Of a stretch of 64,000 nt of DNA, positions 16,609-25,600 are shown one piece after another (position 1 is the stretch's first letter; the number at the start of each line of letters is the position of its first letter). Origin of the DNA: DATBQN01 sp963755825 (lineage in GTDB: Bacteria > Acidobacteriota > Thermoanaerobaculia > Multivoradales > UBA5704); NCBI GenBank assembly GCA_963755825.1, contig CAVWLA010000001.1, positions 310,001 to 374,000 on the forward strand. Reading direction: 5' to 3'. Under the pieces are notes generated by a model. That model ran no database searches, was not told the origin of the DNA, and was given only the letters and a program-made list of their open reading frames with translations. A program made the translations under genes and the position numbers.

Positions 16609-17942
16609 AGGGGGCGAGCCCGCTCGGCGCCGCTCTCGCCCTCGGCGCCGGGGCCGCCGCCCTGGCGCTCGCCTTCGGCCTGCGCGGCGGGGCCGGCGGC
16701 GGCGACGTGCCGGTGGTGCGGGTCGAGCGCGCCCCCTTCGTGCAGGAGGTGACGGCCGAAGGCAACCTGCGCGCCGTGCGCTCGACGCCGCTGCCGGTGC
16801 CCGACGCCGGCATCGAGGACTCGATGACCCTCGCCTGGCTGGCGGCGGACGGCACGCGGGTGAAGGCGGGCGACCCGGTCGCCCGCTTCGATCCGCAGCC
16901 CTTCCGCGCCGGCCTGCGCACCTCGCAGGACGCGCTCGACACTCAGCGCCTGCTCGCCGCCAAGGAGAGGACGGAGAGCGCCGCCGACCTGCAGAAGCTC
17001 GCCGGCGACGGCGAGATCGCGGCGCTCGAGCTCGCCGCGGCCGGCCGCTTCCAGAAGAAGGACGCGATGATCTTCTCGCGCGCCGAGCGCATCGAGTCGG
17101 AGATCGACGGCGAGCTGGCGCGCCAGCGCGCCGACCATGCGACCGGCGCGGCGCGCACCCGCCGCGCCGTCTCGGACGCCGAGCGCGAGCTGATCGACAT
17201 CGAGCGCCGCCAGGCGCAGGCGGGGGTGGACCGCGCCCAGCGCGCCCTCCAGGCGCTGACCCTCACCGCGCCGCACGACGGCATCCTCCTCCTCCGCCGC
17301 AACCTCCGCCGCGAGCCGCCGAAGGTGGGCGACAGCGTCTGGCCGGGCGAGCCGCTCGCCGAGCTGCCGGAGCTCGGCAGCTTCGAGGCCGAGGTCTACG
17401 TGCTCGAGGCCGACGCCGGCGGGCTGGCGGTGGGGAAGCCCGCCCGCGTCTCCCTCGACGCGGCGCCCGAGGTGACCTACGCGGCGCGGGTGGCGCGCGT
17501 CGACACCCTCGCCAAGCCGCGCTTCCGCGGCTCGCCGGTGCAGTACTTCGCGGTCGTCCTGGCGCTGGCGCGGACCGACGCCGCGCGCATGAAGCCGGGC
17601 GCGCGGGTGACCGCGCGCCTCACCCTCGACCGCCTCGACGCGGCGCTCGCCGTACCGCGCGAGGCGGTCTTCGAGCGCGACGGCGCCAGCGTCGTCTACC
17701 GCCGCTCCGGTACCGGAGATGCCGGCGGTAGCGGGTTCGTGCCGGTGCGGGTCGCCCTCGGGCCGGTCGGCATGGGGCGGGTGGTGATCCGCTCGGGGGT
17801 GGCGCCCGGCGACGCCCTGGCCCTCCGCGACCCCACCCGTCCGGCCTCGGCGACCACGCCGGCACCGGCGGGCGGCGGTGCCGGCGGCGGTCGCGGCGCG
17901 CCGGAGACCGCGGCGGAGATCGGCGTCAGGATCGTGCGATGA
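16605..17942 (+). CDS. HlyD/RND-type periplasmic adaptor 3
   Basis: 445 aa. An N-terminal hydrophobic anchor (about 8-27) precedes VVRVERAPFVQEVTAEGNLRAV, a long Arg/Glu/Ala coiled coil (about 105-215), LTLTAPHDGILLLRRNLRREPPKVGDSVW and barrel ARVSLDAAPEVTYAARVARVD. The chain ends in a Pro/Ala/Gly tail. It overlaps both neighbours by 4 bp. Three adaptors feeding one permease suggests a hetero-oligomeric conduit or separate partners encoded elsewhere. Confidence 0.85.
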   Translation: MKGASPLGAALALGAGAAALALAFGLRGGAGGGDVPVVRVERAPFVQEVTAEGNLRAVRSTPLPVPDAGIEDSMTLAWLAADGTRVKAGDPVARFDPQPFRAGLRTSQDALDTQRLLAAKERTESAADLQKLAGDGEIAALELAAAGRFQKKDAMIFSRAERIESEIDGELARQRADHATGAARTRRAVSDAERELIDIERRQAQAGVDRAQRALQALTLTAPHDGILLLRRNLRREPPKVGDSVWPGEPLAELPELGSFEAEVYVLEADAGGLAVGKPARVSLDAAPEVTYAARVARVDTLAKPRFRGSPVQYFAVVLALARTDAARMKPGARVTARLTLDRLDAALAVPREAVFERDGASVVYRRSGTGDAGGSGFVPVRVALGPVGMGRVVIRSGVAPGDALALRDPTRPASATTPAPAGGGAGGGRGAPETAAEIGVRIVR

Positions 17943-19174
17943 CCCCCTCCGAGGCCCTGCGCACGGCGCTCGACAACCTGGCGGCGCACAAGCTGCGCTC
18001 GGCGCTCACCATGCTGGGGATGATCTTCGGTGTCGGCGCGGTGATCGCCATGCTGTCGATCGGCGCCGGGGCCGAGCGCCAGGCGCTGCAGATGGTCGAG
18101 CGCCTGGGCCTCCACAACGTGCTGGTGCGGGCGCGCACCTTCAAGGACGACGAGCTGGCCGAGATCCGTGCCAAGTCCCCCGGCCTCTCGGAGCGCGACG
18201 TGGCGGCGATCGCCGACGCCGTGCCGGGGGTGGCTTTGATCGCGCCGAGCCAGCGCATCGAGCCCTGGTCGGTGGTCTCCGCCGAGGGCAAGGCGCGCGG
18301 CGCGGCGGTCTTCGGAGTCGCCTCCCGCCAGGCCGAGCTCGCCCACCTGGCGCTCGCCGAGGGGCGCTTCCTCGACGCCCTCGACGAGCGCACCCATGCC
18401 CAGGTCTGCGTCATCGGCCCGGAGGCGCGGCGCGATCTCTTCGGCTACGGGCGGGCGGTGGGGCGCGACATCAAGGTCAACGACGTCTGGCTGGAGGTGG
18501 TCGGGGTGCTGGCGCCGGCCGCCGGCGGCGACAGCTTCGAGGGCGTCGACGTCGGTTCGGTCGGCGGCGCGATCTTCCTGCCGCTGCCCACCGCCGAGCG
18601 CAAGTTCGCCCGCCCGGCGCTCGCCTCGCCGCTCGACGCCGCCGTCGTCCACCTGGAGAGCGGCACCTCGGCGATCGCCACCGCAGCGGTGGTCAAGAAC
18701 CTCCTCGACCACCTGCACGGCGGCGCCGCCGACTACGAGCTGGTGGTCCCCGAGGCGCTCCTCGAGCAGAGCCGCCGCACCCAGCGCCTCTTCGACATCG
18801 TCATGGGGGCGATCGCCGGCATCTCGCTCCTCGTCGGCGGCATCGGCATCATGAACATCATGCTGGCGACGGTGCTCGAGCGGACGCAGGAGATCGGCGT
18901 CCGCCGCGCGGTGGGGGCGAAGCGCGCCGACATCCGCTTCCAGTTCATCGTCGAGTCGTTCGCCATCAGCATCCTGGGCGGCGCGGCGGGCGTCGTCCTC
19001 GGCCTCGCCATCGCCCGCGGCGTCGCCGTCTACGCCGGTTGGCGGACCGTCGTCACCCTCGCCTCGATCGCCGTCTCGACCGGCGTCGCCATGGGGGTCG
19101 GCCTCGCCTCCGGCCTCTACCCGGCGACCCGCGCCGCCGCCCTCGATCCCATCGACGCGCTGCGCTACGAGTAG
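17939..19174 (+). CDS. MacB/FtsX-type ABC transporter permease
   Basis: 411 aa. One N-terminal membrane helix (LRSALTMLGMIFGVGAVIAMLSIGAGAERQ), a large periplasmic MacB_PCD domain (about 45-280) and three C-terminal helices containing GGIGIMNIMLATVLERTQEIGVRRAVGAKRADI and PATRAAALDPIDALRYE, the typical MacB ending. It belongs to the mechanotransmission class. The needed LolD/MacB-like ATPase domain is neither fused nor present in the operon. It is last of the four overlapping genes. Confidence 0.9.
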   Translation: MTPSEALRTALDNLAAHKLRSALTMLGMIFGVGAVIAMLSIGAGAERQALQMVERLGLHNVLVRARTFKDDELAEIRAKSPGLSERDVAAIADAVPGVALIAPSQRIEPWSVVSAEGKARGAAVFGVASRQAELAHLALAEGRFLDALDERTHAQVCVIGPEARRDLFGYGRAVGRDIKVNDVWLEVVGVLAPAAGGDSFEGVDVGSVGGAIFLPLPTAERKFARPALASPLDAAVVHLESGTSAIATAAVVKNLLDHLHGGAADYELVVPEALLEQSRRTQRLFDIVMGAIAGISLLVGGIGIMNIMLATVLERTQEIGVRRAVGAKRADIRFQFIVESFAISILGGAAGVVLGLAIARGVAVYAGWRTVVTLASIAVSTGVAMGVGLASGLYPATRAAALDPIDALRYE

Positions 19175-19192
19175 GTCCGGCTTCGGCCGCGG

Positions 19193-20851
19193 TCAGCCCG
19201 GCGGCAGGTCCGGATCGCCCGGCTCGCGGACCAGCGGCAGGGCGTAACAGCGCATCAGCGTCTGGTGGCCGCTGCCGAGGAGCTGGCTCGGATAGCGGTC
19301 GCCACCGGCGATGTGCAGGGTCTCGATGAAATAGACGATGCAGCTCCCCGGCGCGGCGACCGGCGGGCCGGTGTGGACGGGGATCGGCGGCCGCCGCCGG
19401 CGGGTCTCGACGTAGAAGGCGGGGAGGGCGTAGAAGACCCGCGGCCGCGCCACCACCACCACCTCGCGCGCGCCGCCGGCCGCGGCGGCGGCGATCAGCC
19501 CCTCGAAGTCGTACGAGAGATAGGCCTCCTCGCTCACCGCGGCGTAGGGGCCGAAGTAGGTCGCCAGCATGTGGCCGCACTCGACGGCGAGGCCGAGCGC
19601 GATGACGGCGATGGCGAACCCGGCGAGCCGCTGGCGGCGGGCAGTTTCGGGCGCGGCCTCCCGCCCGGCGACCTGGGCGACGGCCGCGAAGCCGTAGCAG
19701 GAGGCGAGGAGGAGGTAGAAGCCGAGCTGGACGCCGCGCATGGCGTGCTGCGGCTCGGTGAGCGCCATGCCGAGCGGCGCGGCGACGGTGCCGAGGAGGA
19801 GCAGGCGGCAGAAGCGGCCGCCGCCGCTCTCCTGCAGACCGCCGCGCGGCAGCGCGCCGCGTACCCAGATGACCAGGCCGGCGACGGCGAGGGCGAGGAC
19901 GGTCCAGTAGACCTCGCCGGTGAAGCCGGTCGAGTGGCGGCGGTTGGGGTCGCCGGAGACGAGGAGGAAGGTGGGGCTGAAGCTCGCCGCGTAGTAGGTG
20001 GCGAAACGGCCGATCTTCGCCGCCAGCGACAGCGACGGATCGTGGAGATAGCTCACGTGGTTGAAGCGGCGGGTGAGCTCGCCGGGGTGGGCGAGGCCGA
20101 AGGCGGCGTAGGGGACGAGCGCGAGGGCGAAGCCGGCGAGCATGGCGGCGTGCCGCGCCAGGTAGCGGCGGCCGAGGTAGGCGGCGACGAGCGAGAAGGC
20201 GAAGAGGAAGGTGAGCAGGCGCGCCGTGGTGTAGGAGTAGGTGGTGAGGCCGGTCAGCAGGCCGAGGCCGAGCGCGGCGAGGAGCGGCCGCCGCGGCTGC
20301 CGCTCGTAGACGCCGTGGGCGGCGAGGAGCGAGAGGGCGATGAGCGGGATCTGGCTGCTGTCCTCCATGGCGAAGCGCGAGAGGGTGAAGAACCAGGGGA
20401 GGAAGCCGGCGGCGGCGAGGGCGTAGAGCCGGGTGGCGCGCGAGCGCGGGAAGAGCCGGCCGGCGAGGAACCAGAAGCCGGCGAGGAAGACGAGGAAGCA
20501 GAGCGCCGGCGTCGCCCGCAGCAGCCAGTCCGAGGCGCCGGCGAGCCGGAAGAGCAGCGCCGCGGTGTAGATGACGAGCGGGTTCTTGAGGTTGCCGAAG
20601 GTGACGAAGAAGACGGGGAGGAAGACGCCGTGCTCGTCGTGGCCGTCGGCGGCGACGAGGGCGGCGTTCAGGCCGACCGAGCACTCGTCGAAGTAGAGCC
20701 CGCGCGGCACCGCGGTGAGGCGGAAGAAGTGGGTGAAGACGATGGCGGCGAGGAGCAGCAGGGCGACCGTCAGATAGCCAGCCTCGCGCGCCGCCGTGCC
20801 GGCGGCCGGCCGCGTCGCCCCGTTCTCTTCCTCCCCGCCCTGCGGCGCCAT
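19193..20851 (-). CDS. Integral-membrane glycosyltransferase (GT39/PMT/ArnT-like)
   Basis: 552 aa from ATG 20851, which has GGAGGAG about 7 nt upstream; a GTG at 20890 would add 13 residues. About a dozen hydrophobic segments are visible. The first periplasmic loop bears the acidic pair typical of GT-C enzymes (PRGLYFDECSVGLNAALV), followed by NLKNPLVIYTAALLFRLAG. Such enzymes use polyprenyl-phosphate sugars to glycosylate proteins or lipids at the periplasmic face. A soluble region of about 110 residues closes the protein. Acceptor and donor are unknown. It converges with the permease gene. Confidence 0.75.
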   Translation of the reverse strand: MAPQGGEEENGATRPAAGTAAREAGYLTVALLLLAAIVFTHFFRLTAVPRGLYFDECSVGLNAALVAADGHDEHGVFLPVFFVTFGNLKNPLVIYTAALLFRLAGASDWLLRATPALCFLVFLAGFWFLAGRLFPRSRATRLYALAAAGFLPWFFTLSRFAMEDSSQIPLIALSLLAAHGVYERQPRRPLLAALGLGLLTGLTTYSYTTARLLTFLFAFSLVAAYLGRRYLARHAAMLAGFALALVPYAAFGLAHPGELTRRFNHVSYLHDPSLSLAAKIGRFATYYAASFSPTFLLVSGDPNRRHSTGFTGEVYWTVLALAVAGLVIWVRGALPRGGLQESGGGRFCRLLLLGTVAAPLGMALTEPQHAMRGVQLGFYLLLASCYGFAAVAQVAGREAAPETARRQRLAGFAIAVIALGLAVECGHMLATYFGPYAAVSEEAYLSYDFEGLIAAAAAGGAREVVVVARPRVFYALPAFYVETRRRRPPIPVHTGPPVAAPGSCIVYFIETLHIAGGDRYPSQLLGSGHQTLMRCYALPLVREPGDPDLPPG

Positions 20852-21013
20852 CTGCTCTCTCCTCCCGGCGCCGGCGCGCCGCGCCGCCACCGTCGGCCGG
20901 GCATCTTATCGCCGGTCGAGCGCATGCTAAAATCGCCCGCGTTTTCTCAGATTTGGCCTCTCCACCCTCGGGCTTCTCTGCCCGCGCTTTTCTAGCCTAG
21001 GAGGATCGATTCG

Positions 21014-21925
21014 ATGCGACCAGCTGGCTCCGTTGTTCTCCGCGCTCTCGGCGCCGCCGTTCTGCTGGCGCTGCCGGCGATGGCGCAGGATCAGGACTTC
21101 TCGAAGGTCGAGGTGAAGGCGATCCCGGTCGCCGGCAAGATCCACATGCTGACCGGCGCCGGCGGCAACATCGGCGTCTCGACCGGCGCCGACGGCATCC
21201 TCATCGTCGACGACCAGTACGCGCCGCTCGCCGACCGCATCCGCGCCGCGCTCAAGGGTCTCAGCGCCGGCAACCTCAAGTTCGTCCTCAACACCCATTA
21301 CCACGGCGACCACACCGGCGGCAACGCGATCTTCGGTCCCGAGGCGCCGATCATCGCCCACGCCAACGTGCGGAAGCGCATGTCGGTCGATCAGCACGTG
21401 ATGGGCAACACGGTGCCGGCGTCGCCGGAGAAGGCGTGGCCGGTGATCACCTTCGACGACTCGGTCAGCGTCCATTTCAACGGCGAGGAGATCCGCGTCG
21501 TCCACTACCCGCACGGCCACACCGACGGCGACAGCGTCATCTTCTTCACCGGCTCGCACGTGGTGCACATGGGCGACGACTTCTTCAACGGCTTCTTCCC
21601 CTTCGTCGACCTGTCGAGCGGCGGCAGCGTGCAGGGCATGGCGGCGGCCGTCGCGCAGGTCATCCCCACCCTCCCCGCCGACGCCAAGGTCATCCCCGGC
21701 CACGGCCCGCTGTCCGACGTCAACGGCCTGAAGACCTTCTCGCGCATGCTCGAGGCCAGCCTCGACACCGTGAAGGCCGGCATCGCGGCGCACAAGAGCC
21801 TCGCCGACATCCAGAAGGCCGGCCTGCCCGCCGAGTGGAAGTCGTGGGGCAACGGCTTCGTGAAGACCGACTTCTGGCTGGAGACCGTCTACAAGAGCCT
21901 GAACGCGCCCCCGGCGTCGAAGTAG
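21014..21925 (+). CDS. Secreted metallo-beta-lactamase-fold hydrolase
   Basis: 303 aa with a Sec signal (cleavage near LPAMAQD). Zinc motif THYHGDHTGG (about 95-104), third-ligand region YPHGHTDGDS and VIPGHGP follow MBL-fold order, with GDDFF as the bridging Asp region. The similarity is to the broad periplasmic MBL hydrolase group with conserved HxHxDH, not to a proven beta-lactamase. A strong AGGAGG lies 9 nt before the ATG. A TAAAAT candidate -10 is seen at about 20930. A hairpin follows the gene. Substrate unknown. Confidence 0.85.
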   Translation: MRPAGSVVLRALGAAVLLALPAMAQDQDFSKVEVKAIPVAGKIHMLTGAGGNIGVSTGADGILIVDDQYAPLADRIRAALKGLSAGNLKFVLNTHYHGDHTGGNAIFGPEAPIIAHANVRKRMSVDQHVMGNTVPASPEKAWPVITFDDSVSVHFNGEEIRVVHYPHGHTDGDSVIFFTGSHVVHMGDDFFNGFFPFVDLSSGGSVQGMAAAVAQVIPTLPADAKVIPGHGPLSDVNGLKTFSRMLEASLDTVKAGIAAHKSLADIQKAGLPAEWKSWGNGFVKTDFWLETVYKSLNAPPASK

Positions 21926-21951
21926 AGCCCAGCATCGCCGCGAGGGAAGAC

Positions 21952-21982
21952 TCCGGCCGCGCTCCGCAAGGGCGCGGCCGGA
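21952..21982 (+). terminator. Hairpin after the MBL-fold gene
   Basis: A perfect 11-bp stem, tccggccgcgc / gcgcggccgga, with a 9-base loop, 27 bp after the stop codon. It has no T-run, like the other hairpins in this window. Confidence 0.5.
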
Positions 21983-22045
21983 CGCCGTGTGCTCCTCTCC
22001 GCCCGCGGCGGCGGCGGAGCAGCCATCCTCATTGCCGCCAAAAGC

Positions 22046-22396
22046 TCATGACGATCTGCTTTGTCGCAGATCAATCACGAAAACAAAGGTTGGCGTGTCC
22101 CCCGTGGAAGGAAACCTCTCGATGTAATGGAGCGTCTCGGTGCAACTACGGGTGACAAAGCTTTCACGGTCTTCTCCGTCCATTGGATCGCTATGCCAGT
22201 TCGCATAAGCAGGCTCGATGCCTGTAACCTTCTTAAAGTAAACATCACCGCCTAGAATGGGAATTGAAGCACTCCTCAATAGATTGACTGCCAGTATGGC
22301 ATCCGTGCGGCTTAACGCGACTTCAGTAAGGCCAGGGCTTTGAAGTGAAATACCTCTGCTCTCGAGGAGTTCTCGGTACGCTGATTCAGGATTCAT
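22046..22396 (-). CDS. Imm40-like immunity protein
   Basis: 116 aa. The block ALSRTDAILAVNLL followed by SIPILGGDVY and later YANWHSDPMDGE resembles Imm40-family immunity proteins (conserved GGDVY and Trp). Its ATG overlaps the stop of the upstream Rhs toxin (ATGA), the standard toxin-immunity order. It would bind and neutralise the Rhs C-terminal toxin in the producing cell's cytoplasm; this is inference from position and family. Base composition is much less GC-rich than neighbouring genes, and it shares this with the toxin tip, suggesting joint acquisition. Confidence 0.65.
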   Translation of the reverse strand: MNPESAYRELLESRGISLQSPGLTEVALSRTDAILAVNLLRSASIPILGGDVYFKKVTGIEPAYANWHSDPMDGEDRESFVTRSCTETLHYIERFPSTGDTPTFVFVIDLRQSRSS

Positions 22397-22680
22397 GGTG
22401 AATTCGGGACAAAAAGACGGTGATTGATTGTGCCGTCAGCGTTTTTGATGAACTGAAAGACCCCGTTTCCCCCCCTGCCGTATGAGCCTGGTATTTCCAG
22501 CACCTGACGAACAACTCCATCTCCGCCCGTAACGGTTCGAACCGTTCCAGCACTTTCAAATGCCGTGACGGATTCAGGGAATGAATGGAACTCGCCGACT
22601 CCGCCTTGCATTTGCTGTAACACCTTCGATGTGTAGCTCGCGCCCTCGAAGAAGCTAGGTGCCCCCTCTACGGCCTCTGC
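22046..22680 (-). other. AT-richer toxin-tip/immunity cassette
   Basis: From roughly 22,680 leftwards to 22,046 the sequence loses the strong G/C third-codon bias of the rest of the window. The change falls just inside the Rhs variable C-terminus (around VEGAPSFFEGASYTSK), after the conserved core and a hydrophobic linker. This matches exchange of the toxin tip together with its immunity gene by recombination. Confidence 0.65.
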
Positions 22681-25600
22681 CGCGGGGGCGAGCAGGCGAT
22701 CGGCGATGGCGGTGAAGCTTCCGGTGCCGAGGGTCGCCAAGCCCACCGCCGTCGCGAGGTCGCCGCCGACCGCGACCCCGATCGCCAGCGGCCCGGCGCC
22801 CGAGCCGATCTTTTCGCCGGAGTTCTCGCCCAGCCGAAGGACGGTGTTGGCGACGCCCGTGGTCGCGTCGAAGGCGGCGCCGGCGTAGGTGGCGCAGATG
22901 ACGCCGATGATGCCGCCGGTGGTGCAGGCCTGGGTGGTGTCCTCTTTGAGGTTCTGGAGGGCCGGGGTCAGCTTGTTGGCGATGTCCGAGCCGGTCACGC
23001 GGCCGGTCGGATCGGTGTCGTTCATCGGGTTGTCGCCGACGTAGGCGTAGCGGTTCCAGCTCTGCGGCCGGCCCGGGGTGCCGCCGACCGGATCGACGCT
23101 GAGGAAACGGCCGGTCAGCGGGCTGCAGTGGCGGGCGTGCATGTAGTCGAGGTCGTCGCCCGTTCCGGCGAGGCTCGCGAGGTCGCGCTCGTGGCCGGTG
23201 AACTTCAGCCGCTCGCTGTCCTGGTTGAAGGCGGTCGCCTCCTCGCCGAAGGGGAAGTAGGCGTGGAAGGCGACCTGGGCGCCCGCCTGGTCGGTGATCA
23301 GGCGCGGGCTGCCGAGGTGGTCGAGGTGGAAGTGCCGCGTCTGCCCGGGAACCTCGGCGGCGAGGAGCAGGCCGTCGCGATAGATGTCGTCCTCGGCGAC
23401 GCTCCCCGTCCAGTTGTAGCCGGTCGCCTCGTAGGTGCGGAGGACCTTGGCGCCGAGGTCGCGGAGCGTCCAGCGGTCGAAGCGCAGGCTGACGCCCGGC
23501 ACGCCGGGTTGGAAGCTCCACACGCGCTCGTCGTCGGCGTCGTAGATGTAGAGCCACTCCTGGCTCCCCGAGACGTAGTGCTTGAGCTGATCGAAGTCGT
23601 CGTACTCGTAGGTGGCGCCGTTCCACGCCGTCAGGTTCCCCGCCGCGTCGTAGGCCGCGCCGGCGCCGTTGAGGCGGTTGGTCGCCGAGCTCGTCGGCGT
23701 CGTGTGCGGGTCGGTGACGGTGACCGACTGCAGGTTGCCGAAGGCGTCGAAACCGTAGCCCTGGGCGGCGGGCGTGCCGCCGCCCCCCGGCAGCAGAGCG
23801 AGCGCTGCCGAGGTGAGGCGGCTCACCGAGTCGTAGACGAAGGTGCTGCCACCGATCTGGGTGACGTTGCCGGCGCCGTCGTAGACGTAGCTCCCCGAGC
23901 TCCACGACGCCGTACCGGCGGCGGAGATCGCGGCGGGGCGGGCGATCGCGTGGGGATCGTTCGCCTGGGTGTCGAGGATGCCGTTGCCGTGCTGCACCTG
24001 ATTGACCAGGTGGTTCGGCGAGTAGGAGATGCCGATGCCGGCAGCCTTGCCGGCGATCGTCCCGGTGTAGCCGGTCACCCCAGTCAGGTAGCCGCGGGTG
24101 TAAGAGAAGCCGAGCGTCCGCGGCGAGGCGGCCACGCCGCTGCAGGCTGCGAAGGTGCACTGCGGATAGCCGAGCGAGGCGAGGTTGCCGAGGCCGTCGT
24201 AGGCGAAGGTCTGGTGGAACGACTCCGAGGCGGCGCCGTTGAAGGTGTGGGCGAGGTCGCGCTGCGAGACGCGGCCGCCGGCGCCGCCGTATGTGTAGGT
24301 CTGGCCGACGAGCGACGTGTAGGTGGTGCCGGAGAGCGCCGGGTAGTTGTAGCGCGAGGCGGTGCGCAGCTTGCCGTTGGCGGCGTCGCTGCCGACGTTG
24401 GCGGTGGCGTAGGAGAAGGTCTTGAGCGGCCGGGAGCCGGTCTCGTCGATCTCCGTAACGCGCTCCGCCGCGTCGTAGGTGTAGGTCAGGTCGTGCGGCC
24501 CGTCGACCCGGCGGTGCGCGTGGCCGCGCGCGTCGTAGGCGAGGAAAGAGACCGTGCCGTTGCCGGCGGCGCCCTTCTCGGGGTGCTGCTCCCAGTCGAG
24601 GAGGCCGCGGTTGTCGTAGGCGAAGGCGCGCGTCTGGGTGACGCCGGCGGCGGTTGTCGAGACGGTCGCCAGGCGGCTCCCCACGTCGTAGCCGTAGGTG
24701 GTGGTGACCGCCGCGCCGCCGGCGCCGGAGGGCTCGGCGACCTGCGCCAGCCGCCCCTGGCGGTCGTAGAGCTCGGTCGTCGTTGCGGCGGTCTCGGTGA
24801 CGGCGCCGCCCGCCGCCGCCACCGTTCCCACCCTCACCGTGCGCGCTGCCGAGTGCACCCCGGCATAGGTTACCGTCACGTCGTGGAGAAAGCCGTTGGC
24901 GGTGGTCGAGTCGGCGGGGCGGATGAGCGTCGCGCGGCCGAAGGGGTCGTAGTTGAGGTACTGCGTCTTCTGCACCGGATTGCCGGTCTGCAGCTCGGAG
25001 ACCGAGGCTTTGTTGCCGGCGCCGTCGTAGAGCGTCTCGCGGACATTCCAGAAGTCCGGCATCAGCTCGGTCTCGCGCCACACTCGTCCCAAACCGTCGA
25101 AGAGGATCTGCTTGTGGGTGAGGCTGGTCGTGACGTCGACCGCCGCCTGCGCGCCGGCGGCGGCCCGCGTGTAGACGTCGGTCGTCGCCAGCTCTCCCGG
25201 CGGCGCCGTGCTCGTCACCCGCCCCATGAGGTCGTAGGAGTAGGTGGTGGCGAGGCCGGCGGTGTCGCGCGACGAGGCGACGAGGCCGCTCGCGACGTCG
25301 ATCGTGCGGTCGAGCGAGAAGAACGAGAGCGGCGCGCCGGTCGCCGGATTCAGGTAGCGCGAGCTGGCGAGGACGCCGCCCTGGTAGGTGTGCTGGATCG
25401 CATAGGCCGGCGTCGCCGGCAGCGCGATGGTGCAGAGGTTGGCGCTCCCCGTCGCGACCGCCACCGCCTGGTCGTCGCCGCCGTAATCGCTCTCCGTCGC
25501 GACGTTGCCGTGGCCGTCGTTGGCAAAGGCGACGACGAGGTCGCTCGCCCCGTCGCTGGCGCCGTTGGCGAGGTGCGTCCGCTGTCGGTTGAGGAAGCCG

